This document shows, piece after piece, positions 16,513-24,716 of a DNA stretch of 47,827 bases. The stretch lies in contig NZ_JAHBGF010000009.1 in assembly GCF_018390695.1 (NCBI RefSeq), positions 1 to 47,827 of the forward strand, written 5' to 3'. Position numbers and translations under genes: made by a program. Under the pieces are notes generated by a model. It was given only the letters and a program-made list of their open reading frames with translations. It was not told the DNA's origin and did not search any database. The DNA is from Ancylobacter sonchi. GTDB lineage: Bacteria > Pseudomonadota > Alphaproteobacteria > Rhizobiales > Xanthobacteraceae. How positions within the stretch are numbered: position 1 is the stretch's first letter; every line of letters begins with the position of its first letter.

Positions 16513-17368
16513 TCATAACTGGACTCTGTTCTCGATGTGGTCCGTTCTGGACCGGGTTGCAAACTCGTTGGGGGTGAGGCCGCCAAGGCTCGTGTGCGGC
16601 CGGTGGGCATTGTAGTCCATCCTCCATTCTTCGATAAGCCTGCGAGCGGTCGGCAGGTTACGGAACATGTGCTCGTTGAGACATTCGTCCCGGAAGCGAC
16701 CATTCAGGCTCTCGACGAACCCGTTCTGCATCGGCTTGCCTGGCGCAATGTAGTGCCACTCGACCTAGCTATCCTCCTGCCATTGCAGGATTGCCCGCGA
16801 TGTCAGCTCGGTGCCGTTGTCGCTGACGACCATGAGCGGCCGGCCGCGAAGGGCGATGAGAGCATAGAGTTCGCGGGCGACCCGCTGGCCGGAGAGCGAG
16901 GTGTCGACGACGAGCGCCAGGCACTCTCGCGTAAAGTCGTCGACGATGACCAGCACGCGGAAGCGCCGGCCATCGACGAGCTGGTCCGCGACAAAGTCGA
17001 GGCTCCAGCGCTGGTTCGGCCCCTGCGGCAGGGCCATCGGCGCCCGCGTTCCGAGCGCGCGCTTGCGCCCGCCACGCCGTCGCACCGTCAGTCGCTCTTC
17101 ACGATAGAGCCGGAACAGCTTCTTATGGTTCAGCTCGACGCCGTCCCGCCGCAGCAGGATGTGCAGGCGCCTGTAGCCGAACCGCCGCCGTTGACCCGCC
17201 AGGGTCTTCAGGCGCGCCCGGATCATCACGTCGTCGGTGCGCCGGGAGGCATAGCGATAAGTCTTCGGATCGAGCCCGATCAGGCCGCACGCCCGGCGCT
17301 GCGAGTAGCTCTTCTCTTCGATGGCCCAGGTCACGAATGCTCTCCGCGACCCGGGCTTCAGAAGTTTT
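16513..17368 (-). pseudogene. IS3-family transposase orfB with in-frame amber stop
   Basis: OrfB is read from the frameshift in orfA (RKKLLKPGSRRAFV onward) and encodes the DDE integrase: first Asp in WSLDFVADQL, second in VVSDNGTELTS, Glu in [16 protein letters not shown] codon interrupts the frame at about 16749 ([20 protein letters not shown]), in the same phase on both sides, between the second Asp and the Glu. Without suppression no active transposase is made. The rest looks intact, so the mutation is recent. The right-hand piece ([12 protein letters not shown], from 16731) could be misread as a separate gene. Confidence 0.85.
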
Positions 17369-17624
17369 TTCCGAGCGCCTCGCGCAGCGTCGCGACGTCG
17401 AGCATCGACTCCGCCAGCAGCTTCTTGAGCTTGCGGTTCTCGTCGTCCAACGCCTTCAGCCGACGGGCGTCGGACACCTCCATCCCGCCATAGCGACTGC
17501 GCCAATTGTAGAAGGTGGCGTCGCTGATCCCGTGCTTGCGGCAGATATCCGCCACCGCGACCCCCGCCTGATGCTCCTTCAGGACTGCGATGATCTGCTC
17601 TTCGCTGAACCGGCTCTTCTTCAT
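17358..17624 (-). CDS. IS3-family transposase orfA (helix-turn-helix)
   Basis: An 88-residue HTH_Tnp_1 protein (MKKSRFSEEQIIAVLKEHQA, then GISDATFYNWRSRYGG) with a C-terminal leucine-zipper-like helix (ALDDENRKLKKLLAES). It binds the IS ends. The 3' end contains GGAAAAAACTTCTGA: an A-AAA-AAC slippery heptamer where ribosomes slip -1 to make the OrfAB fusion, as known for IS3 elements. Confidence 0.9.
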   Translation of the reverse strand: MKKSRFSEEQIIAVLKEHQAGVAVADICRKHGISDATFYNWRSRYGGMEVSDARRLKALDDENRKLKKLLAESMLDVATLREALGKNF

Positions 17625-17683
17625 CTCCGTCTCCTTCCAACGGAGTCCAATTCAAACCGAGGGCGCTTCAGGGGGCAACGTCA

Positions 17684-17977
17684 ACGTCCATCTGCGTCAC
17701 CTTCGATGCCCGCTCCGGCGTGCTGCAAGGCACGATGCTGTCCTATCCGCAGCTCGTCGCCGTCGATTATGTCGATGACCATACCATCCTGCTCGATTTC
17801 GGGATGCGCCACGTGCGCATCGATGGCGAGCGGCTGGCGGAGCTGATACAGCGACTACATTCCGCCAGCGTCAGCGTCATCCAAGCATGGTCGCCCAAAA
17901 TTTGGGGCAAGATTGAACCCGAAGACGTGCTCATTGTGCGCCGTATCACGCATCTGTGGCTCAGACAGGGGCATTGA
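17684..17977 (+). pseudogene. Hypothetical gene cut at its 5' end by the IS element
   Basis: The frame is open right up to the IS boundary (ICVTFDARSGVLQGTMLSYP and on), so coding sequence appears to have been interrupted. About 97 codons remain, ending LWLRQGH. If a 4-bp duplication is removed, the frame joins a GTG at 16462 on the other side of the IS, which would give a roughly 105-residue gene downstream of the two tiny genes. An internal GTG at 17720 could still give an 85-residue product. Family unknown. Confidence 0.45.
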
Positions 17978-18015
17978 CGACGAAGTCAGCTTCCCAGCTT
18001 GGAATCGCAAATGGT

Positions 18016-18819
18016 TCATAAACGGACGGTGCCACTAAGAAGTAGACGGAAGCTGCATAAGGCGCTGGTCTCGGCTACGTTGTATTCTGACGTCCGATCA
18101 TCAGTCGTTGTGCAGTTTGGCGTGATAGGTGAGCTTTTTTTGTGAGTGTAGATACGACCCGATGCTGGTTTTCCGTCGTCCAGTTTATTGTCAATTCCCC
18201 ATAGCTCGACAGGGTTGATAGCTCCATACACGGGATAGAAAGTCATCGAGGGATCGTCTCGACCGAACGTCAGAACATTCGCGTTTACAACAATATTCGG
18301 AAAACTATTGGCGGAATTACTCACCGTTTCATAGCCAACGGCATATCCCGCGTTCGGGATTCGGGAGTACGGTGCATTAACGCCTAGGACGACATCTCCC
18401 GGGCCGACAGGGCCTGCCACACCTGAATAGGTGCCCTCAATGAGATTCGCGTTCGCTAAGTGCCGCCAGAACCGATGACGCTCGCTAAACTGAGGGATTG
18501 TACTCCCACCTAGCATTCCATCACCATCCCCGTTGCAAGTTGCAGTACCGACTCCGACCACGTCGAAGCAGTCAGAGCCAAGTCCGTCGCCGCCATCCGC
18601 CGCTCCCCAGAATTTCGTGGCATGCGTGATGTCTCCCGGGATACCTAGGTAGCGGTCTTGGAATGTCATGACTGCGGTATGATAGCGTGAGATGTCTGTG
18701 CTGATTGACCTGACCTCTGCAGCACGAATCAAGGACTGCCCAGCCAGAATACCCCCTGTCAGCAGGCCAAGGATGACGAGAACTATACTCAGCTCAACAA
18801 GTGAAAAGCCGTGTTTCAT
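18016..18819 (-). CDS. Type II/IV pseudopilin-like protein, second copy
   Basis: A 267-residue protein starting MKHGFSLVELSIVLVILG: a prepilin leader with G-F/S cleavage site, E at +5 and the following hydrophobic helix. The leader peptidase would cut and methylate it before assembly into a pilus-like fibre. Family-type segments follow: TFQDRYLGIPGDITHATKFW. The gene is AT-rich and shares an almost identical N-terminal 33 residues with the gene upstream, 19 bp away. No pilus or secretion ATPase, platform or peptidase is on this plasmid, so it must use host machinery. Confidence 0.8.
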   Translation of the reverse strand: MKHGFSLVELSIVLVILGLLTGGILAGQSLIRAAEVRSISTDISRYHTAVMTFQDRYLGIPGDITHATKFWGAADGGDGLGSDCFDVVGVGTATCNGDGDGMLGGSTIPQFSERHRFWRHLANANLIEGTYSGVAGPVGPGDVVLGVNAPYSRIPNAGYAVGYETVSNSANSFPNIVVNANVLTFGRDDPSMTFYPVYGAINPVELWGIDNKLDDGKPASGRIYTHKKSSPITPNCTTTDDRTSEYNVAETSALCSFRLLLSGTVRL

Positions 18820-18838
18820 AAAATATAATTTCGCAAAA

Positions 18839-19624
18839 TCAAAACGCTTTAGAAAATTCAATAGCACAGATTTTACTTTTCGTTAATAATAGGTATTCTG
18901 CATCAAAATTTGTGTTTGATATAGCTGATGTACATTCTGAATAGCGTATCGCCAATACCCGACCTCGCCCCGGCTTACCATCATCCAGTTTCAAGTCGAT
19001 ATTCCAGACCTCTTCTGGAAAAAACAATCCGTTTACAGGTGAGCCATTGCTTGACAATGCACCTATCTGTAGTGTGTTGCCGTGATCTGTATTAAAGAAT
19101 AAGCTAGTTTCTGTTGGATCTAGATTATCTCGTAATGCAGAAAACCAGAACCCATTGCCAATTCGAGAGCGGGGAGCATTGTTCTCGTCGGACTTTAACA
19201 CTCCCGAAGCGCCGGAAATTCCATTATATGCACCTTCTATAAGCCCGGCAGAGGCTAGTTGCCTCCAGAATTGAAAGAACTCATTTGGAGAGCTTGCCGG
19301 AGCGGTATGCTGCGCTACGAGGCCATTACCATTGCCATCGCAAACACCCGTTGTGGTATTCACAGCACTTCCGGAATTGCTGATACAATCTGCCGAACTC
19401 GTCTGACGCCCCCAGAACCGTGTAGCGTCGCGAAAGTCTCCTGGTACAGCCAAATACTTGTCACGAAACGTTTGAGTCGACGTTACCCATCGTTGATACT
19501 CTGTTGTGACGGCACGCAGCTCGGCGGCCCTTATCAGGCTTTGTCCGGCCAATATTCCGCCGGTAAGTAGGCCGAGAATAACCAGAACAATACTTAGTTC
19601 TACCAGTGAAAAACCGCGTTTCAT
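18839..19624 (-). CDS. Type II/IV pseudopilin-like protein, first copy
   Basis: A 261-residue paralogue of the next gene. It has the same prepilin signal (MKRGFSLVELSIVLVILG) and the downstream motif TFRDKYLAVPGDFRDATRFW, followed by cysteines likely paired (ADCISN, GVCDGN, SECTSA, SKICAI). The C-terminal parts of the two copies differ strongly, so they may bind different partners. ATG 19624 is used rather than an upstream TTG. No ribosome-binding site is obvious. It heads a two-gene minus-strand operon in an AT-rich patch. Confidence 0.8.
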   Translation of the reverse strand: MKRGFSLVELSIVLVILGLLTGGILAGQSLIRAAELRAVTTEYQRWVTSTQTFRDKYLAVPGDFRDATRFWGRQTSSADCISNSGSAVNTTTGVCDGNGNGLVAQHTAPASSPNEFFQFWRQLASAGLIEGAYNGISGASGVLKSDENNAPRSRIGNGFWFSALRDNLDPTETSLFFNTDHGNTLQIGALSSNGSPVNGLFFPEEVWNIDLKLDDGKPGRGRVLAIRYSECTSAISNTNFDAEYLLLTKSKICAIEFSKAF

Positions 19625-19778
19625 GTACAAAAATCATACACAGTTTGAGTTAAAAATCTATCTATTGTTAATGTCGATTGTAATCATATGAACTAATTAA
19701 ATCTAAGCTCGCCAACATTTACATCGCTGGTCCATAGGTCGGCGTATGATAATTTTTAGTCCGTTGTGTTCACGCGCT

Positions 19779-20600
19779 TCATTTGCGGCCGGGGGATGTT
19801 GACGGTGCTCTAGCGTTGTTCTCCTCCAGCGTCGCATTAGAGGCATCGATTTTAGTGGACGGTGCAATCCCTATTGCCGGCTCGACCACCTGTTCGCCGT
19901 CCACCCACCATTCTTTGCTGCCATTAGCCCATTCAACGGCTGGCCCATCCTCCCGGTGAAGCTGGCCGTTGCGGTACCAAGCCTTGGTTCCATCCGTCCC
20001 TATTAATGCGGGGGCATCCTCTCGATGAATCACGCCATTGACATACCAGCTCTTGCTTCCGTCCGGGTATTCAATTGCCGGTCCGTCATCCCGATGGAGA
20101 ACGCCGCGGCGACGCCATTCTTTATGCCCATTGGGTCGTTCGATCGCAGGGCCGTCGTTGCGATGGAGTTGTCCTTCCCTGATCCAGTCCCGGCTTCCGT
20201 CTGCCAGTTCAATGGCAGGCCCATCTTCTCGGTGGAGCTGGCCGTCGCGGTACCATTCTGCGCTTCCATCAGGCGCTTGTACCGCAGGGCCGCCATCACG
20301 GTGGAGTTGGCCGTTGCGATACCAGTCCTCGGTTCCGTCTGCTCGCAGTACCGCGGGGCCGTCGTTCCGATGGCATACACCGTCTCGAAACCATACTTTG
20401 CGACCCGACGCCCTTTCGATCGCCGGCCCGTCCTCGCGGTGCCGCTTTCCGGATCTCCACCATTCCATGGTTCCGTCAGGGTGAGTGACAGCAGGCCCGT
20501 CCTCACGATGGAGCACTCCATCTCGCCACCATTCTACCCGTGTATTTGAAGGCTTGCCCTTCATTGGATCGTTGGGCTGTTCGGGAGAAGATGTATTCAT
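19779..20600 (-). CDS. 23-residue tandem-repeat (MORN_2-like) protein
   Basis: A 273-residue protein made of nine tandem 23-residue units plus a partial tenth (residues about 20-245). The consensus is W-Y-R-x-G-x-L-H-R-E-D-G-P-A-(I/V)-E-x-x-D-G-(S/T). The pattern resembles MORN-variant repeats also seen in phage and giant-virus proteins. Such units form a beta-solenoid or sheet and commonly mediate binding; the ligand is unknown. No signal peptide. The 3' end encodes a Ser/Pro/Ala-rich tail. It stands alone between AT-rich spacers. Confidence 0.75.
   Translation of the reverse strand: MNTSSPEQPNDPMKGKPSNTRVEWWRDGVLHREDGPAVTHPDGTMEWWRSGKRHREDGPAIERASGRKVWFRDGVCHRNDGPAVLRADGTEDWYRNGQLHRDGGPAVQAPDGSAEWYRDGQLHREDGPAIELADGSRDWIREGQLHRNDGPAIERPNGHKEWRRRGVLHRDDGPAIEYPDGSKSWYVNGVIHREDAPALIGTDGTKAWYRNGQLHREDGPAVEWANGSKEWWVDGEQVVEPAIGIAPSTKIDASNATLEENNARAPSTSPGRK
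19805..20534 (-). repeat. Tandem 69-bp coding repeats
   Basis: Nine in-frame 69-bp units encode the 23-residue repeats of the protein above. Because spacing is exact while sequence differs between units, the array is old but frame-conserved. Confidence 0.75.
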
Positions 20601-20912
20601 AATACGTCCTATGTGTTAGCAACATAGGTGCAGTACAGTAGTGATTAATAATTTGTGTTAAGCTTTGATGAATAGTTTTTGGCTGGTATGATCCTCAGTG
20701 GCCGACATTGTAGACTAGTATATTGTGCGTTGTGCGTGGGATATGCAGCGAGAAGGCACTGCTCGGCCCAGATCGTCATCTCACTAGGCTCACCGCGAAT
20801 CGTTGCGTGGCCATTTACTGACGTTCTTACGCCCTCGCAGCAAAGGCGCATTGCACTAAAATCCGATGTGCTGCGACACGCCGATCGCGTTCGGCGAAGC
20901 TGACCGGAGCCG
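20601..20912. other. 312-bp stretch without a supported gene
   Basis: Short frames on both strands show no recognisable domain. The part next to 20600 is AT-rich and probably holds the promoter of the repeat protein. Confidence 0.45.
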
Positions 20913-21587
20913 CTACCGGCGACCGCCAACCTCGTCCAAATGCTGCTTCAACTCGTGCGGATCTTCGAAAACCCGATAGGCCCCGGCATCCCGCAGTTCA
21001 GCCACGCCGTAGCCACCGGAAAGCACACCGATCCCCAAAGCGCGGCATCGCTGCGCCGCGAGCATGTCCCAGATGCTGTCGCCCACCACGACAGTGTTCT
21101 CAATCGGAACATTGAGCCGGGCGGCTGCAGCAAGAAAGAGGTCAGGGTCCGGCTTTGCGTATTTCACCAGGTCCCGCGTGACGACCGGGACGCGCTCCGG
21201 ATCAACACCAAGCGCCGCGAGATTGCTGGCAGCGGTCTCCATGCGCCCGCTCGTGGCGATAGCCCAGGCGATGCCGCCGTCGGTAAGGGCGGCCAGCAGT
21301 TCCCGCGCGCCGGGGAGTGGCGTGACGGTCGCGCTCAGTCGGCTGTAAGCGGCAGCATGGCGTTGCCGCAGGCGTTCGTTACTATCCGCGTCGATGCTGA
21401 AGCCCGTCTCGCGCAGCAGCTGGTCGGCGAAGAGCCCCCCGCTCATCCCGATCTTTCGATGAATGCGCCAGACGGAAAGTTCGATCCCTTCTGCGTCAAG
21501 CGCTTCCTTCCACGCGGCGACGTGCTGATAGACGCTATCTACCAGCGTTCCATCGAGGTCGAAAAGGAATGCAGTGTCCTGGCGCAT
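20913..21587 (-). CDS. HAD-superfamily phosphatase
   Basis: A 224-residue HAD-IA hydrolase. Motif I is D10-x-D12-G-T (FLFDLDGTLVDS), motif II is ATSGR, motif III Lys lies in KYAKPDPDLF and motif IV is VVGDSIWDM. The cap domain between motifs I and II is the helical type of phosphoglycolate and beta-phosphoglucomutase-like enzymes. The protein probably removes phosphate from a small metabolite; the substrate cannot be read from the sequence. It is followed upstream by a small membrane-tail protein gene in the same orientation. Confidence 0.9.
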   Translation of the reverse strand: MRQDTAFLFDLDGTLVDSVYQHVAAWKEALDAEGIELSVWRIHRKIGMSGGLFADQLLRETGFSIDADSNERLRQRHAAAYSRLSATVTPLPGARELLAALTDGGIAWAIATSGRMETAASNLAALGVDPERVPVVTRDLVKYAKPDPDLFLAAAARLNVPIENTVVVGDSIWDMLAAQRCRALGIGVLSGGYGVAELRDAGAYRVFEDPHELKQHLDEVGGRR

Positions 21588-21649
21588 TGAGATCCCGGAT
21601 TAAGCTGGTCGCCGAATGGCGAGCTGCGGTTTAGGAGGGCAGGCAAGAA

Positions 21650-21961
21650 TCATATCCAGAGCAAGACGGCGATCACCACGCCTGCCGCTGCTGCTAGAGC
21701 CGAAACGACACCCACAAGCGGAAAGCCAGCCGTTTGATGCAGGACCCCGTCATAACGCCTGGAGCGTTCATCGGGGGCCCCTGGCGCGTCACCTTTTGAC
21801 CGTTCGATCTGTTGTTCCGCGTAGGCAATCCGCTCGGGCGACGCGGGCGTGCCCGCTGCTTCGTCATCGGTGCCGAGAGGCGCGGCTGCCGGATCGGGAA
21901 AAGCAACTTTGTCTCGAGTCTTGCCGCTATCGATATCATGGCGCAGCCGGTCGACGGTCAT
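21650..21961 (-). CDS. Small tail-anchored hypothetical protein
   Basis: A 103-residue protein with a hydrophilic N-terminal part (RLRHDIDSGKTRDKVAFPDP, ERIAYAEQQIERSKGD) and one C-terminal membrane helix (FPLVGVVSALAAAAGVVIAV). Good ribosome-binding site AAGGGAG before the ATG. It precedes the HAD gene by 62 bp and may be co-transcribed. Unknown function. Confidence 0.6.
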   Translation of the reverse strand: MTVDRLRHDIDSGKTRDKVAFPDPAAAPLGTDDEAAGTPASPERIAYAEQQIERSKGDAPGAPDERSRRYDGVLHQTAGFPLVGVVSALAAAAGVVIAVLLWI

Positions 21962-22177
21962 GGTGTCTCCCTTTAGGTAGCAATAGCTGGCACTCTGATA
22001 TTGTTCCGAAGGCAGGGCAGTGAGGAGCCGCCACCGGGCCCACGGTGCTTTCCATTTGCTCCGATGCTGGGGAACGCTGGGTTCTCGTCAACCCGATAGC
22101 GCGAGGCGCCGTACCCACCGAGGATGAAGCGCCGGCCGTGGTTTGCAATAGGGCGTAATCCCTCGCATGCTGGCTCC

Positions 22178-22861
22178 ATGTGCGGGCGCTTCACACGCTA
22201 CCTGACTTGGGCGGAGATCCACGCCCTTTACCGCCTCACTCTCGATTGGGAAAAGGGCCGCAACGACGCGCCGCGCTACAACATCGCCCCCACACAGGAC
22301 GTGCCTTTCGTCACCGCCGGCGAGAATGGCGCGCAGCGCTTGCGTGAAGGCCGCTGGTGGCTGGTGCCGCATTGGGCCAAGGAGCTGCCGAAGGCAGCCA
22401 TGTTCAATGCCCGCATTGAGACGGTGGATACGTCGCCTGCCTTCCGCGACGCCTTCAAAGCTAAGCGCTGCCTGATCCCCGCCGATGGCTTTTACGAGTG
22501 GACGAAGAACCCGGACGACGGCGGCAAGGACCCTTGGCATATCCAGTTGCCCGGTAACGCGCCCTTCTCCTTCGCGGGCCTGTGGGCCCATAATGACCGC
22601 CTCGGTGTCACGAGTTGCACCATCATCACCGAGCCCGCTTCCGAGCCGATGACCCGGTTGCACGACCGCCAGCCCGTCATCCTCGATCCGGCCTGGTACG
22701 ATGCCTGGCTCGACCCCTCCACGCCCACGGGTGAGCTGAAGCCGATCCTCGCCCATGACCTTGACGGCGAGCTGCAATTCCATCGCGTCAGCCGAGAGGT
22801 GAACGCCACCCGTGGCGGCAAGGACCATCCCGGCCTGATCGCGCCGCTCAATCCGCTCTAG
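22178..22861 (+). CDS. yedK: SOS response-associated peptidase (SRAP, YedK/HMCES family)
   Basis: A 227-residue SRAP protein starting MCGRFTRYLTW; Cys2, exposed after Met removal, forms a covalent crosslink with abasic sites in single-stranded DNA. Further active-site segments are NIAPTQDVP, FNARIETV, RCLIPADGFYEW (with the catalytic Glu) and the C-terminal V-N-x-x-R with a nearby His. On a plasmid it would protect abasic sites during single-strand transfer or lagging replication. ATG 22178 is fixed by the Cys2 requirement; the frame is open 54 bases further upstream. Confidence 0.93.
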   Translation: MCGRFTRYLTWAEIHALYRLTLDWEKGRNDAPRYNIAPTQDVPFVTAGENGAQRLREGRWWLVPHWAKELPKAAMFNARIETVDTSPAFRDAFKAKRCLIPADGFYEWTKNPDDGGKDPWHIQLPGNAPFSFAGLWAHNDRLGVTSCTIITEPASEPMTRLHDRQPVILDPAWYDAWLDPSTPTGELKPILAHDLDGELQFHRVSREVNATRGGKDHPGLIAPLNPL

Positions 22862-23116
22862 GCGGATTCCGCGTCGTCCTTCCTCTTCCTGCTCTTTCAG
22901 GTCGCCGGGTGCGGTAGGGCCTGCGTTCCTCCTGTTCGATAGGTGCCCCGAAAGCATGGACGGGACCTTATGCCCGCCGGCGGCGCGCCGTGTCCTGCTC
23001 CTGCCCGATCCATTCGCGCTTTGCGCTCCCGTGTTGGGGACACGCCGGCCTTTTCCGCCGGGCTTCTTTGGTGCCGTCCTTCGGGACGCAACCCATCAAA
23101 CCAAAGGAGAGAAACG
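22862..23116 (+). other. Long GC-rich leader of the small basic protein gene
   Basis: 255 bp without a gene. It is rich in short complementary blocks (for example GGACGGGACC, GCCCGCCGGCGGCGCGCC) and ends in AAGGAGAGAAACG before the ATG. Similar long leaders precede the DUF6876 and accessory ParB-like genes, so a structured 5' untranslated region is possible. Confidence 0.4.
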
Positions 23117-23356
23117 ATGGCTTTTAACCGCAACACCCAAACCGCCAAGCAGTCCGAAACCAAGAAGGACGATGGCGAACCCACCTACTTCAACGCGCTG
23201 GTCGCACGTAGCGGCAAGGACGAGAAGGTCTTCTGGACCAAGATCGGAGCGGCCTTCCCAGCCAAAGATGGCGAAGGCTGGAACCTGGTGCTCGACGCTC
23301 TTCCCATCGATGGGCGGGTCTTCCTGCGCGCCCCTTCCGATAAATCGGACGCGTAG
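23117..23356 (+). CDS. Small conserved plasmid protein
   Basis: A 79-residue soluble protein (MAFNRNTQTAKQSE, then YFNALVARSGKDEKVFW, FLRAP). It has an ideal ribosome-binding site (AAGGAGAG). The middle part looks like a small beta-barrel (VFWTKIGAAFPAKDGEGW) of the sort found in DUF736-type plasmid proteins, but I cannot confirm the family. It sits ten bases before the methylase-like gene with which it is co-transcribed. Confidence 0.6.
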   Translation: MAFNRNTQTAKQSETKKDDGEPTYFNALVARSGKDEKVFWTKIGAAFPAKDGEGWNLVLDALPIDGRVFLRAPSDKSDA

Positions 23357-23366
23357 GAGGCCGGCG

Positions 23367-24104
23367 ATGCAGTCTTGCTACCACAAGCCCTTCATCGCCA
23401 CGCTGGAAAGTATCGGGCGCCATCGCGCCCGATACGACCGGCTCGGTGATTTCCTGGAACTCGCTTATTGCGCCGTTGCCAAACAAACAGCGGAAGCTCC
23501 TCGAGCCGAGCTGCTCGAAGCACGCTATAAGCGGGTCGCCAGCCACTATCCCGCTGACGACATCCGGGCGCTTCCGCGTCTGCTCGCTTTCATCCAGCTT
23601 GCGCTGAACGATGGCGGCCTGGACTTCCTCGGCACCATCGCTGCCGAGATGGGCGCTCTCGATGCTAAGGGCGGGCAGTTCTTCACCCCTTACGAAGTCG
23701 CCCGCATGATGGCCGAGATGACCATCACCAGTGCATCCGAGCCTATTGCCGCTCGTGGGTTCGTCGCCGTGGACGAGCCGGCATGCGGGGCAGGCTGTAT
23801 GTCGATCGCTGCGGCCGACGCATTGGAAGCCGCAGGTCACGATATCGGCCGGGTGCTCTATCTCGAGGCAACGGATCTCTCGCCGCTCGCCTTCAAGATG
23901 GCGTACCTCCAGCTCTCGGCACGGGGAATCCCCGCACTGGTGAGGCACGGCAACAGCCTGTCGCTCGAGTGCTTCGAGCAAGCCTACACTCCGGCCATGG
24001 TACGGTTCCTGGCTCACCACGGTGATGCATTCGCATCATGGCGACGCGACTCCGCGGAACAGGCCGCCGCGGCAGCGTCGGGCTCATTACTCCTGATCGG
24101 GTGA
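23367..24104 (+). CDS. N6-adenine DNA methylase-like protein without a visible catalytic motif
   Basis: A 245-residue protein of the HsdM/N6_Mtase class. The region GGQFFTPYEVARMMAEM (about 101-117) is the family's target-region entry and VDEPACGAGCM (about 135-145) is the SAM-binding motif I; DLSPLAFKMAYLQLS continues the fold. The catalytic (N/D)-P-P-(Y/F) motif IV expected after HGNSLSLE is not present, so it may bind SAM or DNA without methylating, or be a shortened form. Ribosome-binding site TAGGAGG is strong. It resembles short methylases common on alphaproteobacterial plasmids, perhaps anti-restriction or regulatory (inference). Confidence 0.8.
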   Translation: MQSCYHKPFIATLESIGRHRARYDRLGDFLELAYCAVAKQTAEAPRAELLEARYKRVASHYPADDIRALPRLLAFIQLALNDGGLDFLGTIAAEMGALDAKGGQFFTPYEVARMMAEMTITSASEPIAARGFVAVDEPACGAGCMSIAAADALEAAGHDIGRVLYLEATDLSPLAFKMAYLQLSARGIPALVRHGNSLSLECFEQAYTPAMVRFLAHHGDAFASWRRDSAEQAAAAASGSLLLIG

Positions 24105-24300
24105 GGGATCGTCCTCCACCCGGGCTTCCCTTGGATTGACGTGTGGCACTGCCCGCGGCTTGTGCGGTCAAGCGTGGAACGCTTCGGACACTGCAGGCAG
24201 GCCGGGTCTGACGACCGACCGCGCCGCTGCGCAAGCGCCCTTTCGACGTCAAGGAAGTCCCGATGGGCGGGGCCTCCGGACACACCGAAAGGAGATTGCC
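24105..24300 (+). other. GC-rich leader of the DUF6876 gene
   Basis: 196 bp with no supported gene, rich in short palindromes, ending in AAAGGAG before the ATG. It may be an untranslated leader. Confidence 0.35.
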
Positions 24301-24669
24301 ATGAGCAACACCCCTACCTTCTCTACTGCCGCGCTGCGGCAATTCACTGGTACCGAGCAATGGTACCGCCACCCGCTCGTGCGGCGCGTTCTGTTCACCG
24401 ACGGCGCGAAGTTCGTCGCGGACAGCGCCGGCGCCTACTGGCTGCTCGATGAGATCGCCTTCGCCCAGCACAGTGAGCCGGCGGTCGCGCGTACAGGTTT
24501 CCAGCTCTGGAAGCTGATCGTCGCGGCCGATGCTTCAGCCGACCTTCGTTGCGAGGACGGCAATGGCGAGGCGGTCTACACCAAGCATCTCGACTGGACC
24601 GACTTCACGGCCGAGGGCGTCCAGCTCTATTTCGCCGACAACGTTATCCTGTTGCCGAGTGAGTACTGA
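24301..24669 (+). CDS. DUF6876 family protein
   Basis: A 122-residue soluble protein with the family's full pattern: FTGTEQWYRHPLVRRVLFTD, AGAYWLLDEIAFAQ, FQLWKL, and the terminal YFADNVILLPSEY. It is widespread on plasmids and integrative elements next to ParB-like and methylase genes; function unknown. Length is typical. A hairpin terminator follows directly. Confidence 0.85.
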   Translation: MSNTPTFSTAALRQFTGTEQWYRHPLVRRVLFTDGAKFVADSAGAYWLLDEIAFAQHSEPAVARTGFQLWKLIVAADASADLRCEDGNGEAVYTKHLDWTDFTAEGVQLYFADNVILLPSEY

Positions 24670-24676
24670 GCGTGGC

Positions 24677-24700
24677 AGCGGGCCGCTGCGGCGGCCCGCT
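24677..24700 (+). terminator. Hairpin terminator after DUF6876
   Basis: AGCGGGCCGC, loop TGCG, GCGGCCCGCT, then TTTG. A ten-pair GC stem eight bases after the stop codon; the T-tract is short. Confidence 0.7.
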
Positions 24701-24716
24701 TTGCTCACCGAAATGA

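Larger units (their letters stand above)
16487..17683 (-). mobile_element. IS3-family (IS407-group-like) insertion sequence, 1197 bp
   Basis: Bounded by a perfect 14-bp terminal inverted repeat: TGACGTTGCCCCCT at 16487-16500 and its complement at 17670-17683, with further imperfect similarity inward (GCCCTCG, TGGACTC). It carries overlapping orfA and orfB on the minus strand. Flanking bases TCGT and ACGT could be a 4-bp target duplication with one mismatch. The size fits the IS407 group. It is inserted in or before a short hypothetical gene. Confidence 0.85.

Noticed and set aside
21973..22179. Minus-strand frame (MEPACEGLRPIANHG) before the tail-anchored protein gene
   Set aside because: It ends 11 bases before the next gene and could be coding, but its start overlaps the divergent SRAP gene and the protein has no recognisable pattern. 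Kept out as unproven.
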